DNA of 64,000 nucleotides, taken from positions 15,567,375-15,631,374 of the forward strand of contig CAIIXF020000005.1 in assembly GCA_903813345.2 (NCBI GenBank). Reading direction: 5' to 3'. Origin of the DNA: Owenia fusiformis. Taxonomy: Eukaryota; Annelida; Polychaeta; Sabellida; Oweniidae. Made by a program: the position numbers and the translations under genes. Of the stretch, positions 8,661 to 20,190 are shown in pieces (the first letter of the stretch is position 1; the number at the start of each line of letters is the position of its first letter). The notes below the pieces were generated by a model. The model was given only the letters and a program-made list of their open reading frames with translations, had not been told where the DNA came from and made no database searches.

Positions 8661-11600
8661 CTTGCAGAGGAGGCAGGATTACCAGCTGGGGTGTTAAATA
8701 TTGTGACATGTTCACGTAGCAATGCACCAAAGGTTGGCAAGCTACTCTGCGAGCACCCTCTGGTGGCAAAAATATCATTCACAGGATCGACTGCAACAGG
8801 AAAGGTATGACCTTATATGGATATTAAAGTGGCTATAATTGGAAAAACTCAAAAATAACATGGCAAGCTGATCGTCTATGAAGTTACTGAAATTGTCTCA
8901 TTTTTTGTTTCCGAGAATATCTAAGCTTCAAAATCTGCTTTGACATCGACACAGTTGAAATATTTTGTAACACCATGCAGAATTTGCTGATGAATTTGTG
9001 CTGATTTTGTGCTGATTGAGGATTAGGGGTGTAGAGTTTAAGCCACTCTAAGTCTGTGTTCATTTATACCATAAGTGCAGTAGGTGCCTAAAAGAAATTT
9101 CAAAATATTAGATCAAAATACTTCATAATGTGGTGATAGAACAAAATCTTCTACAAACATGAGGCCTGAAATAAATATTTTTGCAATTTCAGATCTTGTT
9201 GAAGCAAGCTGCGAATGGAGTAAAGAGAGTTAGTATGGAGTTGGGAGGTAATGCTCCATTCATTGTATTCGATAGTGCTAATGTAGACGCAGCAGTAGCA
9301 GGTGCCATGGGATGTAAATTCAGAGTTAGTGGTCAGGTAAAAATCATTATTTGAATTTCTGAAAACTTCATCTTCCAAATTCAGATTACCAGCAGGGCTA
9401 CAAAATCTAGAAGAGCTTCTTTTTCCCTAACCAATCAAATCAGAACAAAGGTTGAAACCAGCCAATCCTGATATATTCAATGGTCTGCATCTCTATAATT
9501 CATGTCTTTTGACGATGGATTGATATTTTCCATAAACCAGTCTTGGGAATATCCCATGCTAGGTATTTCTGTGATTAGAAAAATGAATTTGCTTTTTATT
9601 TTGTCACCACCAAAAGTGGAACATACTGTTATGGACATTTTTGTGATGGCATTCAGCATCTGTAACAAATGGGAGGTGGTGACATTTTGTATGCTAATGC
9701 CTTGCTTCAGATATGTATCACTCGCTCTTTCCACATTCTCTAAATTATAATAATATCATCTACATGTAGTTTCTATCCATTTCTTTCAGTATTTTGTTTT
9801 TTTCAATTTTCAGACTTGTGTATGTGCCAACAGGATACTGGTGCAATCAGGCATCCACGATAAATTTGTTGAAAAACTTGCTGCAGCAATTAATGGACTT
9901 AAGATAGGAGATGGTTTCCAGGCTGACACCACTCAAGGTCCACTAATTAACATTAATGCTGTTGATAAGGTATGTGAATTAAGTTTGTACCTTATAGGAA
10001 ATTAAAGAGATTTTTCCATGTGTCAAATTCAAAGCTGAAAAGGAATTCTAGAGATTATTTCAGTAGGAATTTCCTGTAAGAAATTCCTGGGATTTTTTCC
10101 TTTGTCATTTTCGTACCTTATGAGGAACTGTAGAGTCTTATCCCGTTGCATTTATTCTATAATAGTGGATCAACATTTTTAGATTTGAAGAATATACTCA
10201 CTTTACAAGGTTAGTTTATTTTAAATGAATACTTGCTATTTTTCAACGCTTTCTATCAATGCTTAAATTATCCTTCCATTTATCATAGGTTGAAGGGCAT
10301 GTGAAAGATGCTGTATCTAAGGGTGCAACTGTTGTCACAGGAGGTCAAAGGTCAGACCAAGGGTGCAACTTCTTCCAGCCTACCCTCCTAACAGGGGTTA
10401 ATACTGATATGAGAGTCAGTAAGGAGGAAACTTTTGGACCAGTTGCTCCAATTCTAAAGTAAGCTTTTGAGATGTCATTTTTTATTAGCCCCCAACCTCT
10501 ACAAAGTGAATGTATTAAAATTACATTGAGCCATTGAAATGCCCACTCGTGTCTCTGCCCATCCTTCCATTCATGCATCTGTCTGTCAACAATTTTTGAA
10601 GACATGATTTTAATTCATTAGAACTCAGAGGACAGAAATATGCTGCCAAGTGGTGTTCAGCGTTCAGCATCTGTAACAAATGAGAGGTGGAGACGTTAGG
10701 CAGGTGGTGACATTTTGCATGCATGGGGTTGGGGAAAAGTAGAGTCATTTTGGATTATTCTAATGTTTAACTGTATGTGTGTATATTCTAGGTTCAACAC
10801 TGAGGAAGAAGCTGTCACCATTGCCAACTCATCCACATCAGGCCTTGCAGGTATTATAGATTATTAACCGGAAGGGATCAAATATGGGTTTTATTTCTAT
10901 GGTCAATATGATCTTGACTGATGCGTAATCTGATTGACTTAGTGAATGACTGTCATTTGATTATAAAAAAGTATTAAACATAAAATTTTGCCTTCATTGA
11001 AGAAAAAAGTAATTAAGTTTACTGATCCTTTAAGTTAATTGTTGTCAGCATGAAAATCCAGATCAGTGTTTGGCTACCAACCATATTTTCTAATTTTCTA
11101 AACAATTGCTATTATTTTTATTAATGTTTCAATTTTCCTAGACAATCATGATTTATATAAACAGTAAAGTTTATTATGATAACAGTTGCTTTTATTGGTC
11201 AAACTGAAATATTCCTGGAGGCAAATGCCAGCATTTCATGTTTTATCTTGCTTGAAAATCATGAATCGTTTATTGTTCTAATCAATATTATTGGAAACGT
11301 TTATGACACGCTTGCTGCTTTGTACTTGTATTGTTCGTTTATCACAGGCTGGTATCGAAAGATTTGTCCGCTGTGACGGAGCATATTATTCTTTATAAAA
11401 ACACTAAGAATACTTCCCAATTTATTTTTTAACTCATATGTTTCATTATATCAAAGGAAATTACTTACTCCATGCAATCGATATATCATTTTCGAGTAAC
11501 GTTCACTTCTATTTGAAGTCCCATAACGCTAGGAGTAAAAGCTATTGAAAACGGTGCCAGAGTTTCAAACTCTAAAATGTACCATTTCTTTATGAACTTT

Positions 11601-14600
11601 TTAATGGCATGATATAGTGACACAATAATATTTACATATGTTTTCAGCATAACTCTGAAGGTAATAATGAAATATTGATGTATTGGGTCTTTTTAATTTT
11701 TTTATAAAAAAAGCTTAATATTTTGTCCGCTGTGACGGAGCAGTTGCAAATATGAACTGTTGAACTGCTCCGTCACAGCGGACAAAAAAATCAAAACATT
11801 ATTTTTTATAAAAAAAATTAAAAAGACCCCATACATCAAGATAACTTTAACACATTCAGAGTTATGCTGAAAACATGTGTAAATATTATCGTCTCACTAT
11901 ATCATGCCATTAAAAAGTTAAAAAAGAATTGGCACATTTTAGCCTATGATACTCTGGCGCCGTTTTCAGTAGCTTTTCTTCCTAGCGTTATTGAACTTCA
12001 AGTTGAAGTGAAGGTTACCTGCAAATGATATATCCATTGCATGGTGTAGGTTGTTTTCTTTGATATAACAAAACATATGAGTTAAAAAATAAATTGTGAA
12101 GTATTCTTAATATTTTTATAAAAAATAGCATGCTCCGTCACAGCGGACAAATCTTTTGATACCAGCCTGTGTTTATAAGTTCCTGATTTATGCCACAATT
12201 CTTAAATAAAGAAATCACTCTCTTTTATTCTGGAGAATATTTTGGCTTCTATCAAACAACTATATGTAACTAACCCTATCTGTACAGGGTGATCCAAAAA
12301 GGTAACCCACTATATTGGAAGAAGTTTGTCCGTAGTGATGGAATCTTCTCAAATTTACTTGTATAAATTGTTCATACATTTGATTGATCTTAGAATGCCT
12401 TTTCAAATGTCATGTTCCGTTAATTATCAAAATAGTTACCTTATCTTCCATTCGTGCTATTTGTTTTGTAACTTTTCGGCGGCCATCTTGCATTCTGGTG
12501 GCCATCTTGGAAGTTTTTTAGAAAATATTTTTCATCGCGATTCTAGGAAAATCACTTAACGAATTTACTTCAAATTTTCACACATGTTACATGGTAAGAA
12601 GTTCTGGAGCTGATTAACTTTTCGGTAGCCATCTTGCATTCTGGCGGCCATCTTGGAAGTTTCAAGATAAATCTTGTCATCGTGATTCAGGAAAACCACC
12701 CAACGGATTTACTTCAAATTTTCACACATGTTACGTGATAGAAAGTTCTAGAGCTGTTTAACTTTCGCTCATCTTTCTGGCAGCCATTTTGGAAGTTTTT
12801 AGATAAATCGCGTCTCACTTCAAAATTCCAGAAAAACCACTTGATGGATTTACCTCAAATTTTCATACATGTTACAAGGTGAGACGCTCTAGAGCTGATT
12901 AACATTTCGGTGGCCATCTTGCATTCTGGCGGCCATCTTGGAAGTTTTTAGATAAATCTTGTCATAGTGATTCCAGGAAAACCACTTAACGGATTTACTT
13001 CAAATTTTCACATATTATACGTGGTGAGAAGTTCTAGAGCTGATTAACTTTTCGGCAGCCATCTTGCATTCTGGTGGCGATTGTGGAACTTCTTAGATAA
13101 ATCTTGTCATCGCGATTCCAGGAAAACCACTTAATGGATTAACTTCAAATTTTTACACATGTTACATGGTAAGAAGTTCTTGAACTGATTATCTTTTCTG
13201 CAGCCATCTTGCTTTTTGGGTCATCAAGCCCACACTGCTATGTTTTAGGTACGATATTGTTCACCCTGTGCCTTGTTTCATAAAAAACACACAATGGCCT
13301 AAATTAGACATTTCATAAATAATTTAGTCTGGGCATATTACAAGGAAACAGCCTTTATGAATTATACAATAAATTAAAACATTGCTCAAGGAAAGTTTTT
13401 TTTGTTTTGAAATTGACATATTATCTCAGATAAAGAAAACATGAATTGAACCAAAGGTAAACATATTATGTGCTCGGTAGACACTCCTGCAGTCACAAAA
13501 TATAGATCACATTTTGTCATTCAAAAAGTCAGCAGTGTAATCTATGTAGTGTGTTCCTGCTAGGGCCTGGCACCTTGATTAAAACCCTTTCCAATATAAT
13601 AGTTCAATTTTTTTCTTCTTTAAAAGAGAGCTTCGTCTTCACTCTTAGAGGTAAAGATCTAGCCTTACCCAATCTGAATATGACCCCTCAGAATTCAACT
13701 CCCCAATCAAAATACATCGTCGGTTCCCACGCTCAATCACTAGGTCTGAAGCTTGATGAAGCAAGATGTCAAAATATGGGATAGACTAGGCATCCATCTA
13801 TTGGTCCGTCTGTTTTTCATTTATCTGTCCAACTAATCAATTGTCAACATTGGTGATACAACATTATTGGTATCTGGATGTAACTACATTCAGTCTATCT
13901 ATAGCTTCAATTACTTCTGTATTTGATCAATTCTTTGTTCAAAAAATAAACTTTAGGATCGAAAAGAGAAGGAAAAAATTTGGATTGAAACATTGGCATG
14001 GTTTTTGAAAATTTTACTCAGGATAGACTATCCTATTGGCATTGTTTTCAAAGATTGCTTCAAACATTTTAAACTCCGTATCCTTTCTATTTCATTTGAT
14101 ATTATACCCAATATATCATCAATATATAATCAATGTAATTATAAACGTGACTCCTCTTTGCTCGTTTGTTTATGATACATATTTAATCATGTGATCATTC
14201 ACCAATAATTGTATCACTATGGATATTATTTTATTGTGTACAATACGGAACAATCAAAAGAATAATGTTGTCTATTCTACAGAAACACCTGTGTTTTTTG
14301 ACAATAATCTATTTGGAATACCTCTCAATGTGTTTTATTCTCATATTGACTCCCTTAGCTTAAATAAAAACCTTTTCTACTTGAATATTTTATTTGCAAA
14401 TCCAAACACTTTGGCTAGAGTGGCATTTGGATTTTACCGTATAATTACCATAACTAATTTCATCATGGGTTAGTTATAGGGCTTGTTATGACTTGTGTAC
14501 TCTTCTTTATCGTATGATCTGTAAAATGAAGCCTTCTGATTGGTCAGTTCTTGTGCTGTACAAATCTGTATTGCTACTGAGATTGTTCCCATTGATCATC

Positions 14601-16591
14601 TCTGTCGCAATACAGAAAATATTGGTACGGAGGGGACATTCTCAGTAGCAATACAGAGGATCACATGATAAAGTCGTTATAGAATGATATTTGAAGTGCA
14701 ATACAGGATGCTCTCGATATTCTGTATTGGCACTCGACTTTGTCTTGTTCCAATATGGAATTTTTCGAGCAGAATATATCCTGTATTGCACTTCAAATCA
14801 TTCAATAACATTTAATAAGTCCTTTCTATTTGGCACTTGTGTGTACATATTCATCAAACATTCATCTTGTCTACAGTATATACTGTAAAACATGTTAAAT
14901 TCGCGAGCATCTTGAATTCGCGTATATTCGCGTCTGTGTAAAATCGCGAATTCAGGATCCCGCGAATTAAAAATTGGACATCACATTTTTCCTGGGTAAC
15001 GTGAATTAAGAATAAAATATACTAATATACAATATTTCTAAATATGTTTTTTATTCCTCTTATTTAAGTGTTGTATGCAATTATAAAACAAACGTAAAAA
15101 CAAACTTAGAAGTTGAATTATATTTGTCTATTGCAATACTGCATGCTATGTTTTAAACAATAAAACAACTGTACTTTATGAAGTAAGTTAAAAACAGCGT
15201 TATTTGTTTCAAAATACCATCATAAAACTGTCATAATTGTGTTCAGGTAAAACTATAAAGTAATGGGTTATGAAATCGTCATTGTAATAATATAAGTTAA
15301 GGTAAAATGTTGAAATTATTCTATCCCCTGGGACTTGATTCCTCCATTCACACATTCCAATCAACGGGTATTAACTCATGACAAGAAAGTTTGTATGTTT
15401 ATTCCTAGGATTATATTTATAATTAACCTATCATGAGTTTTATTTTCATTCGAAAAACAACAGGTGGCAATCGTATCGTGTTAATTAATAAGATAATACC
15501 CCAAGATACAACCAATTAGAATAAACAATCATATCTTACACGAAACAGGTTTTATTCCTTTTCACATTTCAATGCAATATTTGACAATTAACTTTGTTAA
15601 CATTTATTTTACAACACAGAATTGATTTATTATTCGCAAATGTACAAATCCGCGAAAATTGCTCCCGCGAATTTAAAGTGTTTCACAGTACTTAGTTAAT
15701 AACTGCTCAAGTATAAGAATAATGGTATTGAATTTAATTGTCTTAGAACTTTCCTTGAATGGTGTAAATTATTGGCTATCGCTATATGACTTCAAAAGAT
15801 TGTACCTTGAAGCAGAATTATGTTCACAAATTCAATGCTGGAAAAATATTTATACATTAAATATGTATGAACTTTTTGACTTCAGTGGTATTGTGATAAT
15901 ATGTATCAATAACAAGTAAACATTTTGTTACTTGATGTTATATATATTGTATTATGTTACCAATTATCCCAAAATTAATTAGAGCAACAATTATTGATTG
16001 ACTAATTAATGTTATATAAGCAATGTCTGAAAATCTCAAATGAATATTGAAAATGTATTTAAATAAACTTAAAATACATTAAAACAGAAACTTTGTAAGA
16101 AAACTAAAGGGAATCTCTTTATCACTTTTACATTGGCAAGTTCAATAATTATTTGAGTCCTGATTTAAAACACGACTGATGTTTAAAATGTCTTCACCAA
16201 AATATTGTTCATAGCTTCAGATAAAATATTTGCTATGTGGTGCCAGTCTTGTCTTTTATTGACTCTTATGTAATAACGATGAAATAATGCTCACTACTTG
16301 GGTTAACTAAAATGACAAAACTTACTCCAAAAAGACAAATCCATTGTCATAAATACAATATGAAATTTTTTCTTTTCAGGCTATTTCTTCTCACAAGACA
16401 TGTCCCAAATATGGCGTGTCGCAGAAGCGATGGAGGTAGGAATGGTAGGAATAAACGAGGGCATAATGTCTACAGTGGAGGCACCTTTTGGTGGCGTGAA
16501 GGAATCTGGTATCGGCAGAGAGGGCTCAAGATACGGCATCGATGAATACACTGAGATTAAATACTTATGCTTTGGTGGAATACAGTCATAG
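8661..16591 (+). CDS. ALDH5A1: Succinate-semialdehyde dehydrogenase, mitochondrial (last six exons)
   Basis: The enzyme oxidises succinate semialdehyde to succinate with NAD+, the last step of GABA breakdown, in mitochondria. Exons: 8661-8804, 9193-9336, 9814-9969, 10289-10458, 10792-10850 and 16380-16591. They total 885 nt (294 codons plus TAG), all have GT/AG borders, and phases stay in frame. Visible features are the NAD-site FTGSTATGK, the general base Glu in SMELGG (residue 64 of the fragment), the catalytic Cys in GQTCVC (residue 98) with the paired Cys two residues on that acts as a redox switch in human [14 protein letters not shown], and the C-terminal [14 protein letters not shown]. 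About 240 N-terminal residues are missing and should lie left of the window. One oddity is FRVSGQTC where nearly all relatives have FRN-(S/T)-GQTC. The fifth intron is 5.5 kb and full of repeats. Confidence 0.93.
9603..9706 (+). repeat. Dispersed short repeat with ACCACC...GGTGGT ends (copy 1)
   Basis: It begins CACCACCAAAAGTGGAAC and ends GGGAGGTGGTGACATTTTGTATGCTAATGCCTT. The same end motif occurs at 10661-10725, 18276-18462, 37640-37745, 40021-40158 and, reversed, near 56684-56705. The outer motifs are complementary, so it is a MITE-like element. It sits in an ALDH5A1 intron. Confidence 0.6.
10650..10728 (+). repeat. Dispersed short repeat (copy 2, partial)
   Basis: It carries the shared string CAGCATCTGTAACAAATG followed by GGTGGTGACATTTTGCATGC, with a small internal duplication of the GAGGTGGAGAC part. 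Same family as 9603-9706, in the next ALDH5A1 intron. Confidence 0.55.
11343..12171. mobile_element. 829-bp foldback element with 5-bp target duplication
   Basis: Two arms of about 400 bp (11343-11745 and 11763-12171) are imperfect inverted copies around a loop of about 17 bp. Outer ends are CACAGGCTGGTATC and its complement. TTTAT flanks both sides (11338-11342 and 12172-12176). TTTGTCCGCTGTGACGGAGC occurs at the outer and inner end of each arm, four times in all. There is no coding capacity. It lies in ALDH5A1 intron 5. Confidence 0.85.
12285..13268. mobile_element. Mariner-ended element filled with a 143-bp tandem repeat
   Basis: The left end CAGGGTGATCCAAAAAGGTA follows a TA; the right end is TTCACCCTG followed by TG rather than TA. 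Such ends match Tc1/mariner-type termini seen elsewhere in the window. The interior is mostly the tandem array at 12475-13225, with no transposase frame, so the element is non-autonomous. Confidence 0.6.
12475..13225 (+). repeat. Tandem array, about five copies of a 143-bp unit
   Basis: Units begin near 12480, 12625, 12767, 12908, 13052 and 13196 (last one partial). Each carries a CGGCCATCTTGCATTCTGG-like motif and ATTTACTTCAAATTTTCACAC. Units are diverged by roughly 10-20% by eye. The GGCCATCTTG motif also appears at about 23027-23048. Confidence 0.85.
14557..14815. repeat. Nested hairpins built from CAATACAG motifs
   Basis: An outer pair (CTGTATTGCTACTGAGA near 14565 and TCTCAGTAGCAATACAG near 14640) is followed by a long imperfect hairpin. 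Its arms, about 14682-14735 and 14752-14807, contain GAAGTGCAATACAGGA and its complement. Likely a foldback or MITE remnant in ALDH5A1 intron 5. Confidence 0.65.
14881..15690. mobile_element. TTCGCG-type terminal-repeat element, about 810 bp
   Basis: The left end TACTGTAAAACATGTTAAATTCGCG matches the complemented right end TACTGTGAAACACTTTAAATTCGCG, with similarity over about 45 bp. Clusters of AATTCGCG lie just inside both ends; the centre is AT-rich and non-coding. The end style resembles the elements at 54710 and 56944. Confidence 0.7.
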
Positions 16592-18074
16592 GTCTAAAAA
16601 CAAGGTAGCTCTAGATAAGTGCATGAAGAGTTACTTGTTAGAACTCACAGACTGTTTATTGTTGTATTCAGAAACTAACATAGACTCTTAATTTTTTATT
16701 GTTAACTACTACACAATACAAGCTCGTTGCAGTATTACATGCATTAAAGAGAAGAGGACTGCTAAGGTTCATACTGTGATAATAAGATAATCTACTTACT
16801 TTAATTCTTAGTATAAAAAGGACTAAAGGAATGGATAAATGGAACAATTAAATATGATTTTTATTTAATTCTTAGCATATAAAGGACTAGAGGATCGGAT
16901 ATGTGAAAAAACGAAATATTAAGTTTAGTTAATTCTAGTCAATATTCTAACATGGTATACATCAGGAATTTAAATGATACTGGAGAGGTTAAGATAATAT
17001 GTCTGTCTGTCAGTCTGTCCATCAGGCTGTCAACAATAGTGGCATCTTTTGAAGCCTCTGCTGATAGGTTTCCCGTTTTAAGTTATTTTTGTTTAACATC
17101 AATACAGAAAACCCTTTATGGCTCCCAGCTCAAAAGCTCGCCTATTTTTAATATGGCCACCATTTTTTTCTAGCAAAATTCACTTTAAGCAGCTTTATAA
17201 ATTATCTCCGGTATCTTACTTTGTAAAAAGCCATGTCGTCACTGTAAAGAGTAGTTCTATGAAATAATTTTGTGACAAAAAAATTATATTTGCTTTTTTA
17301 GTTGTCTTTCTCTCTTTGAGCAACAACATGTGAGCCCAGTACCCATGGTACTATTTATTTTGTTTATGTAACCATGAAAGACAGACCCAGGAGCCCAAGC
17401 AACCTATGTTCATTTTCTGAAGGTTTTTACAGGTACATACCACATTCCTTTGTTTGAGTTCAATGTAACACCCTGAGGTACTAAAATAGAACTTGCAAAT
17501 TAGTCTTGCCTGAACCAAAACATTGACAGAAGTTAACATTTGACCTACCCTCTAATATCTCCATGGCAACATTGTAAAAATCATAATTTACATTGTGCGA
17601 AATAAACCAGTGCGAATCGACCCATCCACAAAGAGTAAATAAGTCAATGTATAAATTGCCCTTGAAAAAATAATGTAAGAGATATATTTATATAAATATA
17701 CCATACTCTGTTTCCTAAATGTATGTCATGTTAGACAAATGATATTTAAAAATTATATGAATTATGAATAAATGGTGCACAAGGTACCTAGGTGATTATT
17801 GTTGTTTATGATGGCATCATAATCTCAATGATGAAAAAACAATGAATATAAGGATTTCTTACATGTAGTTCACATTTGTTTTAAAGATAGGCCCCAGGTT
17901 GGGTCTAATGATATACCTAGTGAATTGTACTTACAGTAAATCGAAGTGTAACATAATTTAATATGTGCCATAATAAAATCAGTATTTTCTAATTTTCATA
18001 TTGTGATTCAGTAAAATTTAGCTTTCCTTATAAAGGAGCATTAGTTACGTCACCGCCAAGAAGTGGTGACTTCT
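16592..18074. other. ALDH5A1 downstream DNA, no gene seen
   Basis: The probable 3' UTR and flank of ALDH5A1. ATTAAA near 16742 could serve as a poly(A) signal. Two related AAAGGACTA(A/G)AGGA stretches (about 16816 and 16878) echo one at 7911. Nothing else is recognisable. Confidence 0.4.
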
Positions 18075-18264
18075 CAGGCCCGTAGCCAGAATTTACCAGG
18101 AGGTGGTTTTACCAAGGGGCAGCTTTTGTCCAAGGGGGAGCTTTTTGACATTTTTTGGCAAAAAATCATGCGAAAAGTGCTGAGAATGGTGAAAACTGCA
18201 TGATTTTGAAAGAATTTCTAGCCGAGGGGGGGGGCTTCCTCCACTCCCCCTGGCTATGGGCCTG
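18075..18264. mobile_element. GTAGCCAG-type MITE
   Basis: It starts CAGGCCCGTAGCCAG and ends CTGGCTATGGGCCTG, giving complementary ends. The interior includes AGTGCTGAGAATGGTGAAAA and a G-run. Related copies lie at 21537-21716 (same core) and 50495-50665 (reverse). Confidence 0.7.
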
Positions 18265-18275
18265 CTTCTTTCACC

Positions 18276-18462
18276 ACCAAAAGTGGTAACATTTTGTTAT
18301 AACTACTGTTATTATGACCAGCCGTCAGTGGTCTATAATTGGCATCAATTTTGGTGGTCACTATTGAGCATCTGCAACAAAATATTACACTTTTGTAACT
18401 ATTTTCAATAACTTAACTAGGTAACTAGGTAGTGATATTTTGTCATGTTAATGCCTTATTTC
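18276..18462. repeat. Dispersed ACCACC/GGTGGT short repeat (copy 3)
   Basis: It begins CACCACCAAAAGTGGTAACATTTTGTTAT and ends with AGTGATATTTTGTCATGTTAATGCC. It contains CAGCCGTCAGTGG and GAGCATCTGCAACAAAA in order, as in the other copies. Confidence 0.5.
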
Positions 18463-18855
18463 TATTTTGATTTGTTTTTTGATTAGGTGCTTGTAAATGT
18501 TTTATACAATACACAGTATTGATTAGTGTTGATTACCTTAGAAAGGTACAGTAGTGTAAAAAGTACATGTAGTAATATATTTTTAATTTTTAGAAAACGA
18601 GCAATTATATGTATAAAAATATATCAATCAGGAAGTAATGCAATAAATCAAATAATGTATGCATCTATTTGTGTTGCCTTTATTGGGATTTAGATCAAAA
18701 TGCCAATGTCTTATTGTTTGGTATGAGTAAGTAGATAGAGACCTTTCCAGTCCCTTCTAAATGGACAATGAAATGACGTGAATTGATATTGAATTTCAAT
18801 GTATTTTTTACAGTATTGATCTGGTATTGTATAGAAAAAAGTCAGTGACCTGTCA

Positions 18856-19180
18856 CTGGCGGATTAAGGGGGGGGGGGCCTGGGGGCCCGGGCCCCCCCC
18901 CTGGGTGGGCCCAGAAAAAAAAATTGGGCCCAAAAAAAATTTTGGGCCAAAAAAGGCCTTAAGGCCCCCAAAAAGTCGGCCTTTTTGGTCATTACTTGGC
19001 CTTTTAAGGCCTTATTTTTAAATTCAGGCCAAATTTTGAAGAAAATGGGCCTCAAAATTTCAAAAGTTGGGCCCACTTTTGCGTTTTAGGGGCCCAAATT
19101 TTTTTTCCGCGCAAGCGGGGACGTTTTTTTCCTCTGACCTGAAATTTGGGCCCCCCCCTTGTTGGTTCCCAGATCCGCCC
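18856..19180. mobile_element. GGCGGAT-ended GGGCCC-rich non-autonomous element (copy 1)
   Basis: Ends are CTGGCGGATTAAGGGG and CCCAGATCCGCCCC, an imperfect inverted repeat. The interior has repeated GGGCCCAAA/AAAGGCC motifs and long G/C runs. A reverse copy lies at 26617-26904. Confidence 0.7.
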
Positions 19181-19687
19181 CTGCCTGTGATAGGTGTGGG
19201 AAGTATTCCCTATATAATTTTGGTACCATGATAAAGATTATTATTCATGGATAAAGGCAATAATGTTAAATCAAAGTAAAATTACATCTGCTACCATGGA
19301 AACATGCGCTTAGCAATTGTTATCCTAAATGAGAGTAAAATATACTTTATAGGAAATATAACAGTTGCTTGGTGAGACCCTTTCGCTTATTTACTTCTAA
19401 ACAACTTTGTCACTTGGTAGTTCATGTTTCAAAATATTCTTGGCCTTAATGTAACAAAACGTTATGTAACTGAAGTATCATGTTTTGTTCTATAGTAATT
19501 GTAATTAACTCTATAGATTGAGACTGCCTGTGGTAAACAATACTTTCTTAGAACGCTAAGGCCGTTGAAGGATAGATATACATGTGTACATATTTGGATT
19601 CACATAATTAACAATGGCATACAAATATCTGGTTCATTAATATATCGAAATCGACTATTTCTCTATAGGTAATTATGATCATATTAT

Positions 19688-19930
19688 GGGCGTAGCCAGC
19701 TTTTGGTCGGGGGGTGTGACCACCAAAAAAAGTCAGTCAGAGGGGGGTGCGATCGTGGCATAAGAGAGCAAATTTTTTTAGAAACTTATAAATTGATGTA
19801 ATTTCCTTTAAAATTGAGCTAGAAGCTTCAAATAAAAAGCATTTTAAAGCTCCTTTCTTATGGTTCTATTCTTATTGATTGGTTATGGGGTAGGTGTGTT
19901 CTCACCGATCGTACCCCCTGGCTACACCTA
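19688..19930. mobile_element. GGCGTAGCCAG-ended MITE
   Basis: The left end GGGCGTAGCCAGC pairs with the right end CTGGCTACACCTA. The interior holds ATTGAGCTAGAAGCTTCAAATAAAAAGCAT, which recurs at 29293-29330 and, reversed, at 29752-29785, showing kinship with the foldback at 29106. Confidence 0.65.
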
Positions 19931-20032
19931 TGCAGATGATAAGGGCCTTGTTGTTTTGGAATTTCATCAGCTGTTCATATTTCATAAGGAAGTCAAGTTG
20001 CAATTCAGTATTTCAAAGAATATATTTGAAGA

Positions 20033-20190
20033 GGTTATTTAATAGGAGGGGAGGAATATGGATTATACTCAGAGAGATAATTTGTTTATAGCCTTATATT
20101 TAGCTGAAGTATTTCACAGAATCAATTTGCAGAGGTTATTTAATAGGAGGGGAGGAATATAGATTATATTCAGAGAAATAATATGTTTAG
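20033..20190 (+). repeat. 101-bp direct duplication
   Basis: GAGGTTATTTAATAGGAGGGGAGGAATAT starts near 20032 and again near 20133, each followed by GGATTAT or AGATTAT plus CAGAGA. The motif also begins the foldback at 23791, suggesting both derive from one element family. Confidence 0.7.

Noticed and set aside
18827-19076. Open frames on both strands rich in Gly, Pro and Lys
   Set aside because: They come from the GGGCCC/AAAA composition of the repeat element at 18856-19180.
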